Of a stretch of DNA of 47,675 bases, positions 8,738-16,837 are shown piece after piece (position 1 is the first letter of the stretch; every line of letters starts with the position of its first letter). The position numbers and the translations under genes were made by a program. The DNA is from a bacterium (GTDB lineage Bacteria; Myxococcota_A; UBA9160; UBA6930), in the NCBI GenBank assembly GCA_024226235.1, contig JAAELW010000188.1, forward strand, positions 1 to 47,675, in the 5' to 3' direction. The notes beneath the pieces are model-generated. The model did no database searches. It saw only the letters and a list, made by a program, of their open reading frames with translations, and was not told the origin of the DNA.

Positions 8738-10303
8738 GTGGCGGAGAGCAAGGGACGCAGCAACGTGCAACGAGTGGGGCTCGTGGCCGGCCCGTGCCTG
8801 GCCCTGCTCGTGGCCATGCTCCTTCCGGCAGCAGACGGGTCGACCCTGCCCGTGCTCGCTCCGGCAACCGATGGATCGACGGAAAGCACCGCGGGGCTGC
8901 TGTCTGCGGGTGCCCGAGCCACCGCAGGGCTGGCCGTCTGGATGGCGATCTGGTGGATGACCGAGGCCATTCCGCTCTACGCGACCGCACTGCTGCCGTT
9001 GGCCGTCCTTCCATTCGCCGGGGCCAGGACGATCCGGGAAACCGCGGCGCCCTACGCACACGAGCTGATCTTCCTGTTCATGGGCGGCTTCGTCCTGGCC
9101 CTCGCCATGCAGCGCTGGAGGCTCGACAGGCGCATCGCCCTCTCCGTGCTGCAGCGAGTGGGCGCCCGGCCGAGCCGGGTGGTCGCAGGCTTCATGGGAC
9201 TGACGGCATTGTTCAGCATGTGGGTTTCGAACACGGCAACCACCGTGATGATGCTCCCGATTGCGGTCAGCGTGATCGCATTGGTGGGGGAAACCTCATC
9301 AACCACACCTGGAGCATCCGAACTCGCCCCGGAGGCACCTGAAGGCAGGGCGTTCGCCTGCGCGCTGCTTCTGGGGATTGCCTACGCGGCCTCGATCGGT
9401 GGCGTGGGAACGTTGATCGGAACACCGCCCAACCTTTTCATGGCGTCCTTCGCCAGCCAGGAGCTTGGCATCGAAATCGGGTTCGCACGCTGGATGGGCA
9501 TCGGGCTTCCGCTGGTGGCCGTCTTCCTGCCGATTACCTGGTGGCTTCTCACCCGAGTCACCTTTCCGATTCGCATTCGCCACATCCCCGGCGGCGAAGC
9601 TGTCTACCGCCGAGCAGCGCTCGCTCTAGGCCCGATGCGGCGCGCGGAGTGGATCACCCTTGGGATCTTCCTGCTCGCAGCGATGACGTGGATCACCCGC
9701 CCATGGCTCAGCGCGATCGAGATCGGCGGCGTCCATCCGCTCGCGGGACTGAGCGATCCAGGGATCGCCATCATTGCGGCCCTCGCACTCTTCGTTCTTC
9801 CGGCCGGACACGGCCAGGGAGCGGTGATGGACTGGGAGACCGCAGTCAAGCTTCCCTGGGGTCTGTTGCTGTTGTTCGGTGGCGGCCTGAGCCTGGCCGC
9901 AGCGCTTCAGGCGCATGGCATCGGCGCCTTCCTCGGCGAACAGGTCGGAGCCCTGGCCGACCTGCCACCTTTGCTGCTCGTGGGCGCTGTCGTATCGGGC
10001 ATGATCTTCCTGACCGAGATCACCAGCAACACCGCTACTGCCGCAACCCTCGTGCCGATTCTCGCGGGTATTGCACCGGGTCTCGGAGTCGAGCCGCTGT
10101 TGCTGGTCGTGCCCGCGACGGTCGCCGCCAGTTGCGCCTTCATGTTGCCCGTAGCCACACCGCCGAACGCGGTCATCTTCGGGTCAGGGCGCATACAGAT
10201 CGGCGACATGCTACGCGCTGGCCTGTGGCTCAATCTGGTCGGGATCGCACTCATCACCGGACTCATCTACACGCTGGTGCTGCACCTGGTGCTGGAGGGT
10301 TGA
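8738..10303 (+). CDS. DASS/SLC13 family sodium:anion symporter
   Basis: MAIWWMTEAIPLYATALLPL; MWVSNTATTVMMLPIAVSV; GGVGTLIGTPPNLF; TEITSNTATAATLVPIL; VATPPNAVIFGSG. Confidence 0.93.
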   Translation: MAESKGRSNVQRVGLVAGPCLALLVAMLLPAADGSTLPVLAPATDGSTESTAGLLSAGARATAGLAVWMAIWWMTEAIPLYATALLPLAVLPFAGARTIRETAAPYAHELIFLFMGGFVLALAMQRWRLDRRIALSVLQRVGARPSRVVAGFMGLTALFSMWVSNTATTVMMLPIAVSVIALVGETSSTTPGASELAPEAPEGRAFACALLLGIAYAASIGGVGTLIGTPPNLFMASFASQELGIEIGFARWMGIGLPLVAVFLPITWWLLTRVTFPIRIRHIPGGEAVYRRAALALGPMRRAEWITLGIFLLAAMTWITRPWLSAIEIGGVHPLAGLSDPGIAIIAALALFVLPAGHGQGAVMDWETAVKLPWGLLLLFGGGLSLAAALQAHGIGAFLGEQVGALADLPPLLLVGAVVSGMIFLTEITSNTATAATLVPILAGIAPGLGVEPLLLVVPATVAASCAFMLPVATPPNAVIFGSGRIQIGDMLRAGLWLNLVGIALITGLIYTLVLHLVLEG

Positions 10304-10304
10304 G

Positions 10305-11111
10305 ATGAACGACACAACGCCCCTGTTGCGTGCCGATCGCGACCTCGCCTTCCTGGCGCGGGACGACATGCGCGCAGTCCGTCTGCTACTGGAGTACCTG
10401 AAGCCGGAGCTGACGCTTCGAGACCGCGGCCTGAATGCAACTCTCGTGGTGTTCGGAAGCACCCAGATCGCCGAACCAGCAGAGGCGCAGCGCGAGCTCG
10501 ACATGGCTCGCGCCCGACTGGGAGATCGCGACGACTCGGCCAGCCGGCGAGAGATCCGCATTCTCGAGCGACGCCGGGCAAATGCCCGCTATTACGAAAT
10601 GGCTCGCGCGTTCGGCGAACTCGCCGGGCGCCACGAAGAAATGGTGGTGATGACTGGCGGCGGGCCCGGGCTGATGGAGGCCGCGAACCGCGGCGCGGCG
10701 CAGGCCGGCGCCCCGACGATCGGACTCAACATCACGCTTCCGAGCGAGCAGGCGCCCAACTCCTATCTCACACCGGAGCTGAGCTTCGAGTTCCGCTACT
10801 TCGCGCTCCGCAAGCTCCACTTCATGCTCCGTGCCCGCGCGCTGGTGGCCTTCCCTGGCGGCTTCGGAACCCTTGACGAGCTCTTCGACGTGCTCACGCT
10901 GGTACAGACGGGCAGGAGCAAAGAGCTGCCCATCGTGTTGGTCGGTCGTTCATTCTGGGAGCGGCTCATCGACTTCGACTTCTTGGTCGACGAAGGGCTG
11001 ATCCGAGCCGCCGATCGCCAGCTCCTCACATATGCGGAGACACCGGAAGAGATCTGGGAGGCGATCCAGGGATGGAGTTCCCGAGCGATCGGGGGCGGTG
11101 CGGAGAGATGA
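10305..11111 (+). CDS. LOG family (TIGR00730-like) protein
   Basis: VMTGGGPGLMEAANRGA; RKLHFMLRARALVAFPGGFGTLDELFDVLTLVQTG (PGGxGTxxE). Confidence 0.92.
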   Translation: MNDTTPLLRADRDLAFLARDDMRAVRLLLEYLKPELTLRDRGLNATLVVFGSTQIAEPAEAQRELDMARARLGDRDDSASRREIRILERRRANARYYEMARAFGELAGRHEEMVVMTGGGPGLMEAANRGAAQAGAPTIGLNITLPSEQAPNSYLTPELSFEFRYFALRKLHFMLRARALVAFPGGFGTLDELFDVLTLVQTGRSKELPIVLVGRSFWERLIDFDFLVDEGLIRAADRQLLTYAETPEEIWEAIQGWSSRAIGGGAER

Positions 11112-12358
11112 CGGGGAGCCGAAGCAAACGGCATGCGGAGCCGGCCGACTTCAGTCGATCCCATTTCGACGAGGCGGCGACGGAGGCGCTCGGCCAGGAA
11201 CTCGGGCGGTACGTCGCCGGCTCCCAGCCCGAACACGGCAACGGCGCCACGCCGATGGCTCTGGCCCACCGGGTTCGAGAGGCCGTCGCCGGGCTCGCCG
11301 GGGTAGCCTCCGAGGTTGGGCTCAGCCCGAAAGATCTCGAAGGAATCGAGCAGCGGCAGACCGAGCTGCTGCGCGGCTCGGTCGAAGCGCTGCTCGACCG
11401 GATCGAAGCGGGCCGGATCCGTCACCTTCCGGACGGCATCCGCTGGTCGCGAACACTCCAGGATTCCATGGGCAAGCTTCAGCTTCCAGCCGCACCGACA
11501 GCCCCACGCGACGTCGCCGAGGTCCTCGCAAGGCTTTGCGTCGATCTGACCGCCCGCCACGCCGGTCAACAAGCCGAGCTGCTGTTGGCAGCCTTCGCCC
11601 TCGCGGCAGACGACTACGGTCTGTTCCGCGTGATCGACTTCTACGAACGTCACCAGGCCTGCCGACTCGCACTCGAGACGACCCGCAAACCCCGAAACGA
11701 AGGACCGGATGCGCGAAGCTTCGGCCTGGCCGCAGTTGCCAGCGGAGCCCGGGCGCTACTCCCCCGGATCGTAATCGCCACCACTGGCCCCGTAGCCAGC
11801 GGGAAGAGCACGATCGCCCATGCCCTGGCCCTGCGCATCGGCGCGCCGCGGGTCGTCGCCGACACCGTGCGTGATGTACTCCTCGATATTCCATCGGACC
11901 CGCGCGGGCCGGAAAGAGAGCGAGAAATCCATGAAGCGCTCTGGCGGCGAGCCTTCGAACCGGATTTCGAGGATCGGGTCTACCGAGCGGTGTTGAATCG
12001 TGCCGATGACGTACTCAGCTCCGGGCGACCCGTAGTGCTCGACGCCTGCATGCCCACCTGCGCACGGCGCCGCGAAGTGGGCGAGCTTGCTGCGGCCCAC
12101 CGCGCGCCCCTGTGGTTCGTCGAGTGCCAGCCCAGCCAGGCCGTGCTGCGCAACAGATTGACCGAGCGGAACATCCGAGACGGATGCAACAGCCCGGCCT
12201 GGGAGACCATTGCCGGCCACCTGACCGAACGTTGGGAGCCCTGGTCCAGCGCGGAGCCGGGCCATCACCTGCTGCTCGATACGGGTCAGCCCGTAGAGCA
12301 ATGCCTCGAGGCCACCCGCACAGCCATTCCCGGCTGGCCAGACCGGTTCCCGGACTAG
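11108..12358 (+). CDS. AAA_33-type P-loop kinase/ATPase with divergent COG2187-like N-terminal domain
   Basis: IATTGPVASGKSTIA Walker A; RVVADTVRDVLLDI; N-terminal LCVDLTARHAGQQAELLLAAFALAADDYGLFRVIDFYERHQACR; 4-nt ATGA overlap with upstream gene. Confidence 0.75.
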   Translation: MTGSRSKRHAEPADFSRSHFDEAATEALGQELGRYVAGSQPEHGNGATPMALAHRVREAVAGLAGVASEVGLSPKDLEGIEQRQTELLRGSVEALLDRIEAGRIRHLPDGIRWSRTLQDSMGKLQLPAAPTAPRDVAEVLARLCVDLTARHAGQQAELLLAAFALAADDYGLFRVIDFYERHQACRLALETTRKPRNEGPDARSFGLAAVASGARALLPRIVIATTGPVASGKSTIAHALALRIGAPRVVADTVRDVLLDIPSDPRGPEREREIHEALWRRAFEPDFEDRVYRAVLNRADDVLSSGRPVVLDACMPTCARRREVGELAAAHRAPLWFVECQPSQAVLRNRLTERNIRDGCNSPAWETIAGHLTERWEPWSSAEPGHHLLLDTGQPVEQCLEATRTAIPGWPDRFPD

Positions 12359-12359
12359 C

Positions 12360-13106
12360 ATGGCGATAGATCGACCCGACACGGTGCGTCCCCTGGCAGT
12401 CACCTTCGACTGCTGGAATACGCTGCTATGCGAAGAAGACTGGGGGCTTGCCCACCAGCGCCGCATCGAAGCCCTGGCAGAAGCGGCCCATCGAGCGGGT
12501 ACATCCCCGGAAGAGCACGAGATCGAGGAAGCCTTCCGCGGGGCCTGGGGTCGACACATGGAACTATGGGCCGAGGGCGTGGCGACCGGCGCCAGCCATG
12601 TCGCCGGCTGGGCGCTGGAGAGCCTGGGCGTGACGATGGATGGAAGACCGATGCGGGCCCTATGCCAGCACTTCGAAGAGGCATCCCACTCGGGACGGGT
12701 AGTCGCACTGGACGGCGCGCAAGGCACCCTCCATGCCCTGGGCCAACAGGGCATCCGGATGGCACTGATCTGCGACACCGGACTTACGCCGGGACGTGTC
12801 GTGCGCAAGCACCTGGGACGTCTGGGCCTGCTCTCCTCGCTCTCCGCCCAGCTCTTCTCGGACGAGGTTGGAGTGACCAAGCCCGACCCCCAGATCTTCA
12901 CCGCTGCTCTCGACGCACTGGGCGTTGCGGCCGGCGACACATGGCATGTGGGCGACCTGCGACGCACGGATGTGGCCGGCGCCCGGGCGTTGGGCATGCG
13001 CAGCGTCCGGATCCGCGCCAACCATGACGACGAATCGGGTCTGCCCGAAGCCGATCACGTGGTCGATTCGCACGCTGAACTGACTGCCCTTCTGAGTGCG
13101 GAATGA
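12360..13106 (+). CDS. HAD family hydrolase
   Basis: VTFDCWNTLL; ICDTGLTPGRVVRKHL; LFSDEVGVTKPDPQIFTAALDALG; WHVGDLRRTDVAGARALGM. Confidence 0.9.
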   Translation: MAIDRPDTVRPLAVTFDCWNTLLCEEDWGLAHQRRIEALAEAAHRAGTSPEEHEIEEAFRGAWGRHMELWAEGVATGASHVAGWALESLGVTMDGRPMRALCQHFEEASHSGRVVALDGAQGTLHALGQQGIRMALICDTGLTPGRVVRKHLGRLGLLSSLSAQLFSDEVGVTKPDPQIFTAALDALGVAAGDTWHVGDLRRTDVAGARALGMRSVRIRANHDDESGLPEADHVVDSHAELTALLSAE

Positions 13107-13257
13107 CCCACGAGCACTGAGGCGTGACGTCCCGAACCGGGCCAATTGTCCCATCAATTCACTCGCCGAGGCCCTCCCCGTCCCCTTTGATGGCCCCGGC
13201 CTTGCAAAGCCTACACGTGTCGCCCGCTCTAGAGCGACCCTATTTGGAGGAGCCGCC

Positions 13258-13689
13258 ATGTCCGTCGGAAGCCACTGCCGAAGGAGCTTCTCGCGAGCTC
13301 AAGCGAGTGAGACGATCCGCGATGCAGCCAAACGCATGAAGTGCGAGGACGCAGGCTGCCTTGTCGTCGTGGACGAAAAGGATCGACCGATCGGGACGCT
13401 GACGGATCGGGACGTCGCGATGCAAGTGCTTCGCCGCAACCGGGATCCGGATCAGACTGCGATCAGCGAGGTGATGCACGAGGAGATCACCTGTCTCTGG
13501 GAATCGACGCCGCTCCTGACCGCGTTCCGACGCATGCGCGCTGACGGCCTGCGGCGGATTCCTGTGGTCGATGACGGGGGAAAAGCCATCGGAGTCATGG
13601 AATGGGACGACGCACTCCAGATCATCGCCACCGAACTCGACCAGGTGGCTCGCGTCGCCAAATCGCAGTGGACACAGGCACAGGACTGA
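13258..13689 (+). CDS. CBS-domain pair protein
   Basis: ASETIRDAAKRMKCEDAGCLVVVDEKDRPIGTLTDRDVA; GLRRIPVVDDGGKAIGVMEWDD; SD ggagg upstream of ATG 13258. Confidence 0.88.
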   Translation: MSVGSHCRRSFSRAQASETIRDAAKRMKCEDAGCLVVVDEKDRPIGTLTDRDVAMQVLRRNRDPDQTAISEVMHEEITCLWESTPLLTAFRRMRADGLRRIPVVDDGGKAIGVMEWDDALQIIATELDQVARVAKSQWTQAQD

Positions 13690-13699
13690 GGAGAAGACC

Positions 13700-14266
13700 A
13701 TGCGTTCAGTAGAAGAATATGAGTCGAGTGCCATCACGGTGGGACCGAGCGCGAAGGTCAGAGAGATCGCCGACGAGATGGACGCCCACGGAGTGGGCTC
13801 TGTGGTCATCATCGACTCGATCGGTGCGCCGATCGGAATCGTCACCGATCGGGACCTGGTCCTCCGGGTGGTGGCTGCCGGGCGTGACCCGGACAAGACC
13901 GAAGCCTCCGATGTGATGTCGACCGATCTACTCACTGCCGACCGGGTCACTTCCACGCTCGAACTGCTCGGAATGCTCGAAGAGCGCGGCGTGCGACGCG
14001 TTCCGCTCCTCGAGGCTGGCAAGGTGGTAGGGCTCGTCTCACTCGACGATCTGGTGATGGAGCTCGGGGTCCAGCTTTGGAACATCTCGGAGGCCGTCGG
14101 ATCCGAGATTCGCGAGGCCGCCCGTTCGGCCCGCGGTCGCAGGCGACGAGAAGCCCACCGCGACGCGTTCGATGACGTGCGCCACAGCCTGAGCGACGCG
14201 GGAGGAAAACTGCGCAAACGGGTGGTCGGAGAGCTTCGGGACCTGCTCGACAAGATCGATGACTAG
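13700..14266 (+). CDS. CBS-domain pair protein
   Basis: AKVREIADEMDAHGVGSVVIIDSIGAPIGIVTDRDLVLRVV; GVRRVPLLEAGKVVGLVSLDDLV; SD aggag upstream of ATG 13700. Confidence 0.88.
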   Translation: MRSVEEYESSAITVGPSAKVREIADEMDAHGVGSVVIIDSIGAPIGIVTDRDLVLRVVAAGRDPDKTEASDVMSTDLLTADRVTSTLELLGMLEERGVRRVPLLEAGKVVGLVSLDDLVMELGVQLWNISEAVGSEIREAARSARGRRRREAHRDAFDDVRHSLSDAGGKLRKRVVGELRDLLDKIDD

Positions 14267-14300
14267 CGGCTCGAGATCGAACATTGGCTAGCATCGCTGA

Positions 14301-14750
14301 ATGACAGAAACCGTGGTCCTGGTGGGAACCGATTTCTCTGCTGATGCAGAAAGGGCCGTCAGCCACGCATTCGAGGTCGCCGCGGCACTGGGAGGACGGG
14401 TCGAACTCGTACACGTGACCCCCAGGCTCGAGCCGCTGTTCGGTGGCTCCAAGCGCAGCCGAGCGGCCGTGGAGCAGTTGCAAGACGAAGAGGTCGAGGA
14501 GTCGCGTCGCGCCCTCGATGTCTTTCTGGCGGATGCCGAGGTGCCCGCGCGCGCCCACGTCCAAATCTGCATGGGCGACCCCTGCCAGGCACTGCTCGAT
14601 CACGCCGATACGGTCGATGCCGCGATGATCGTGGTAGGCCGCCAAGGCCATGGCGCCGCTGGCCGTTTCCTGATGGGGTCTTTGACGGACAAGCTCGTAC
14701 GCAGGTCGGATCGACCGGTACTGGTCGTGCCGCCTGGGCAGGGTCCCTAG
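14301..14750 (+). CDS. Universal stress protein (UspA family)
   Basis: VVLVGTDFSADAERAVSHAFEVAAALGGRVELVHV; DAAMIVVGRQGHGAAGRFLMGSLTDKLVRRSDRPVLVV. Confidence 0.95.
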   Translation: MTETVVLVGTDFSADAERAVSHAFEVAAALGGRVELVHVTPRLEPLFGGSKRSRAAVEQLQDEEVEESRRALDVFLADAEVPARAHVQICMGDPCQALLDHADTVDAAMIVVGRQGHGAAGRFLMGSLTDKLVRRSDRPVLVVPPGQGP

Positions 14751-14816
14751 AAACCAGCCGCTGCTTCATCGATCCGTCGGGGTTGACCCGATCCGGTCAA
14801 CTGGCGCAGAGTCCCG

Positions 14817-16187
14817 GTGATGCATGACGAGCCCGGCGACGGCGTCGCCTCGAAAGTCGGCCCGGAGCGGCCGGCGCCGGAATTCAGCCCGGGAGTCACC
14901 CGCTACGCGCTGGGCCTTCTGGTGGTGGTCTACGTCTTCAACTTCGTCGACCGTTCGATCCTCTCGATCCTCCAGGACTCGATCAAGGCCGAATTCGGAC
15001 TGACAGACGGCCAGCTGGGCTGGCTCCAGGGAATCGCGTTCGCCTTCCTCTATTCGACCCTGGGCCTGCCAATCGCCCGCTATGCAGACCGCGGCGTGCG
15101 GCGTTCGATCATCGCGATGGCCGTCTTCGCTTGGAGCGGCATGACCGTGCTCACCGGCTTCGCCCGGGGCTTTGTCGAGCTGTTCCTGGCACGGGTAGGA
15201 GTGGGGATAGGCGAGGCTGGCTGTAGCCCACCAGCCCACTCGCTGATCTCGGATCTCTTCCAGCCGGAACGTCGCGCCACGGCTCTGGCGGTCTATTCAC
15301 TCGGGATCCCGATCGGAAGCGCGATCGGCACCTTTGCCGGCGGTTGGATCGACCAGCTCTTCGACTGGAGAACGGCCTTCATCGTCGTGGGGCTTCCAGG
15401 CCTCCTGCTGGCTCTTCTCGTGCGCTTTACGCTTCGCGAGCCGACCCGCGGCTACTGGGACCCGCCCGCCGAGCCCCGGGAAGAGGCCGGGGATCGTGAG
15501 TCCGCACTCGACGTGATCCGGTTTCTGGCCGGGCTCCGGTCATTCCGTCATCTCGCCTTCGCCGGATCGCTGCATGCCTTCTACGGTTACGGTGCAGGTG
15601 CATTCATCCCGTCCTTCTTCCGTCGGCTTCACGACTTCGGAGAGCAGACTGGCGAGCTCGGCACCTGGTTGGCGGCGATCGGCATCACGACCGGCGCCCT
15701 GGGCACCTTCATGGGCGGATGGATGTCCGATCGCGCGGCCAGAAGGGACACGCGTTGGTACGCGTGGCTACCGGCCACCGCGACGGCAATCGGCGTGCCG
15801 TTCGCATTCCTCTTCTATCTCTGGCCCGACGGACGCGAGGCCCTGGCGATCTACGCGCTGCCTGCCGTACTCAGCGGGATGTACCTGGGCCCCACCTTCG
15901 CGATGACCCAGGCCCTCGTTCCACCGCAGATGCGCGCGGTCGCCTCAGCGGTCCTGCTCTTCATGCTGAACATGATCGGCCTGGGTCTCGGACCCTTGTG
16001 CGTCGGTACCGTGAGCGATCTACTGGAGCCCCGCTTCGGCATCGAGTCGATCCGCTGGGCACTGCTAGGCGTAGTCGTCACCTGTGCAAGCTGGTCCGTT
16101 CTGCACTACATGCTGGCCGCTCGCACGCTGCGATCCGATCTCCTCTTGAAGAACTCGGAATCGAGATCGGATCCTGGATCGGACTAG
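14817..16187 (+). CDS. MFS transporter
   Basis: NFVDRSILSILQDSIKAEFGLTDGQLGWLQGIAFAFLYSTLGLPIARYADRGVRRSIIAMAV; GEAGCSPPAHSLISDLF. Confidence 0.92.
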   Translation: MMHDEPGDGVASKVGPERPAPEFSPGVTRYALGLLVVVYVFNFVDRSILSILQDSIKAEFGLTDGQLGWLQGIAFAFLYSTLGLPIARYADRGVRRSIIAMAVFAWSGMTVLTGFARGFVELFLARVGVGIGEAGCSPPAHSLISDLFQPERRATALAVYSLGIPIGSAIGTFAGGWIDQLFDWRTAFIVVGLPGLLLALLVRFTLREPTRGYWDPPAEPREEAGDRESALDVIRFLAGLRSFRHLAFAGSLHAFYGYGAGAFIPSFFRRLHDFGEQTGELGTWLAAIGITTGALGTFMGGWMSDRAARRDTRWYAWLPATATAIGVPFAFLFYLWPDGREALAIYALPAVLSGMYLGPTFAMTQALVPPQMRAVASAVLLFMLNMIGLGLGPLCVGTVSDLLEPRFGIESIRWALLGVVVTCASWSVLHYMLAARTLRSDLLLKNSESRSDPGSD

Positions 16188-16645
16188 GAACGGGCCTTCA
16201 TCTGCTCGAGCATCCGCCCCATCTGGGCGTGAACGGTCTGGATCGCCTGGAGCGGGCGAATCATCACCCTGAACTCGACGATCCGCCCCTCGTCGTTGCA
16301 GGTGATGATATCGACGCCATTGACGTACTTGCCTTCCATCTCGGTCTCGAACTCGAGCATGGCGTGGTTTCCGGAGAGGATCTCCTTCGTGTACCGGAAC
16401 TTGCCTTTGCTGTTGTCCGAACTGGCCGACCCTCCATCACCCAGCGTGTTTCCCGCAGCGCCGAGATAGAGCTTCGTCACGTCCTTGCCCCTCTGGGGCG
16501 TGAACACCACCGGCGAGTAGAAGACCACGTCGTCGTCCAACAGGTCGTCGAGGAGCTCCCCGCCGCCTGCAATGACTTTGTGCCAGCGCTCGATGGTCTG
16601 CTCGATCAAATCCGTCCTCCTCGGGATCTCTTGCCCGGCGGTCAC
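16184..16645 (-). CDS. Nuclear transport factor 2 / SnoaL-like protein
   Basis: TIERWHKVIAGGGELLDDLLDDDVVFYSPVVFTPQRGKDVTKLYL; stop codon overlaps that of the convergent MFS gene (ctag). Confidence 0.8.
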   Translation of the reverse strand: MTAGQEIPRRTDLIEQTIERWHKVIAGGGELLDDLLDDDVVFYSPVVFTPQRGKDVTKLYLGAAGNTLGDGGSASSDNSKGKFRYTKEILSGNHAMLEFETEMEGKYVNGVDIITCNDEGRIVEFRVMIRPLQAIQTVHAQMGRMLEQMKARS

Positions 16646-16714
16646 TATGCCACCCTCCCGGTCTGCCGTCGAATGAACGCGAGGCCTGCTCGCTGTGCTC
16701 CTTGGAGATCCTGT

Positions 16715-16818
16715 CCAGGGTTCTGGTTCCGGACTCCAATCAACCGTTCTGGTTCCGAACTCCGATCAACCGCTCTAGTTCCGAACTCCGATCAACCGCT
16801 CTAGTTCCGAACTCCGAT
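16715..16818. repeat. Tandem repeat, 26-bp unit, about 4 copies (3 near-identical plus 1 degenerate)
   Basis: 16741-16766 caaccgttctggttccgaactccgat; 16767-16792 and 16793-16818 both caaccgctctagttccgaactccgat; 16715-16740 degenerate copy; partial caaccg follows. Confidence 0.95.
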
Positions 16819-16837
16819 CAACCGGGATAGAATCCCC

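Noticed and set aside
7775-9061. 428-aa minus-strand ORF
   Set aside because: Spans three plus-strand genes; shadow frame.
11756-13021. 421-aa minus-strand ORF
   Set aside because: Spans two confidently called plus-strand genes (P-loop kinase and HAD); shadow frame.
16184-16187. Shared ctag stop between convergent MFS and SnoaL-like genes
   Set aside because: Compact tail-to-tail overlap is common in dense genomes.
16715-16818. 26-bp repeats as a possible CRISPR array
   Set aside because: Repeats are directly contiguous with no spacers and no cas genes nearby.
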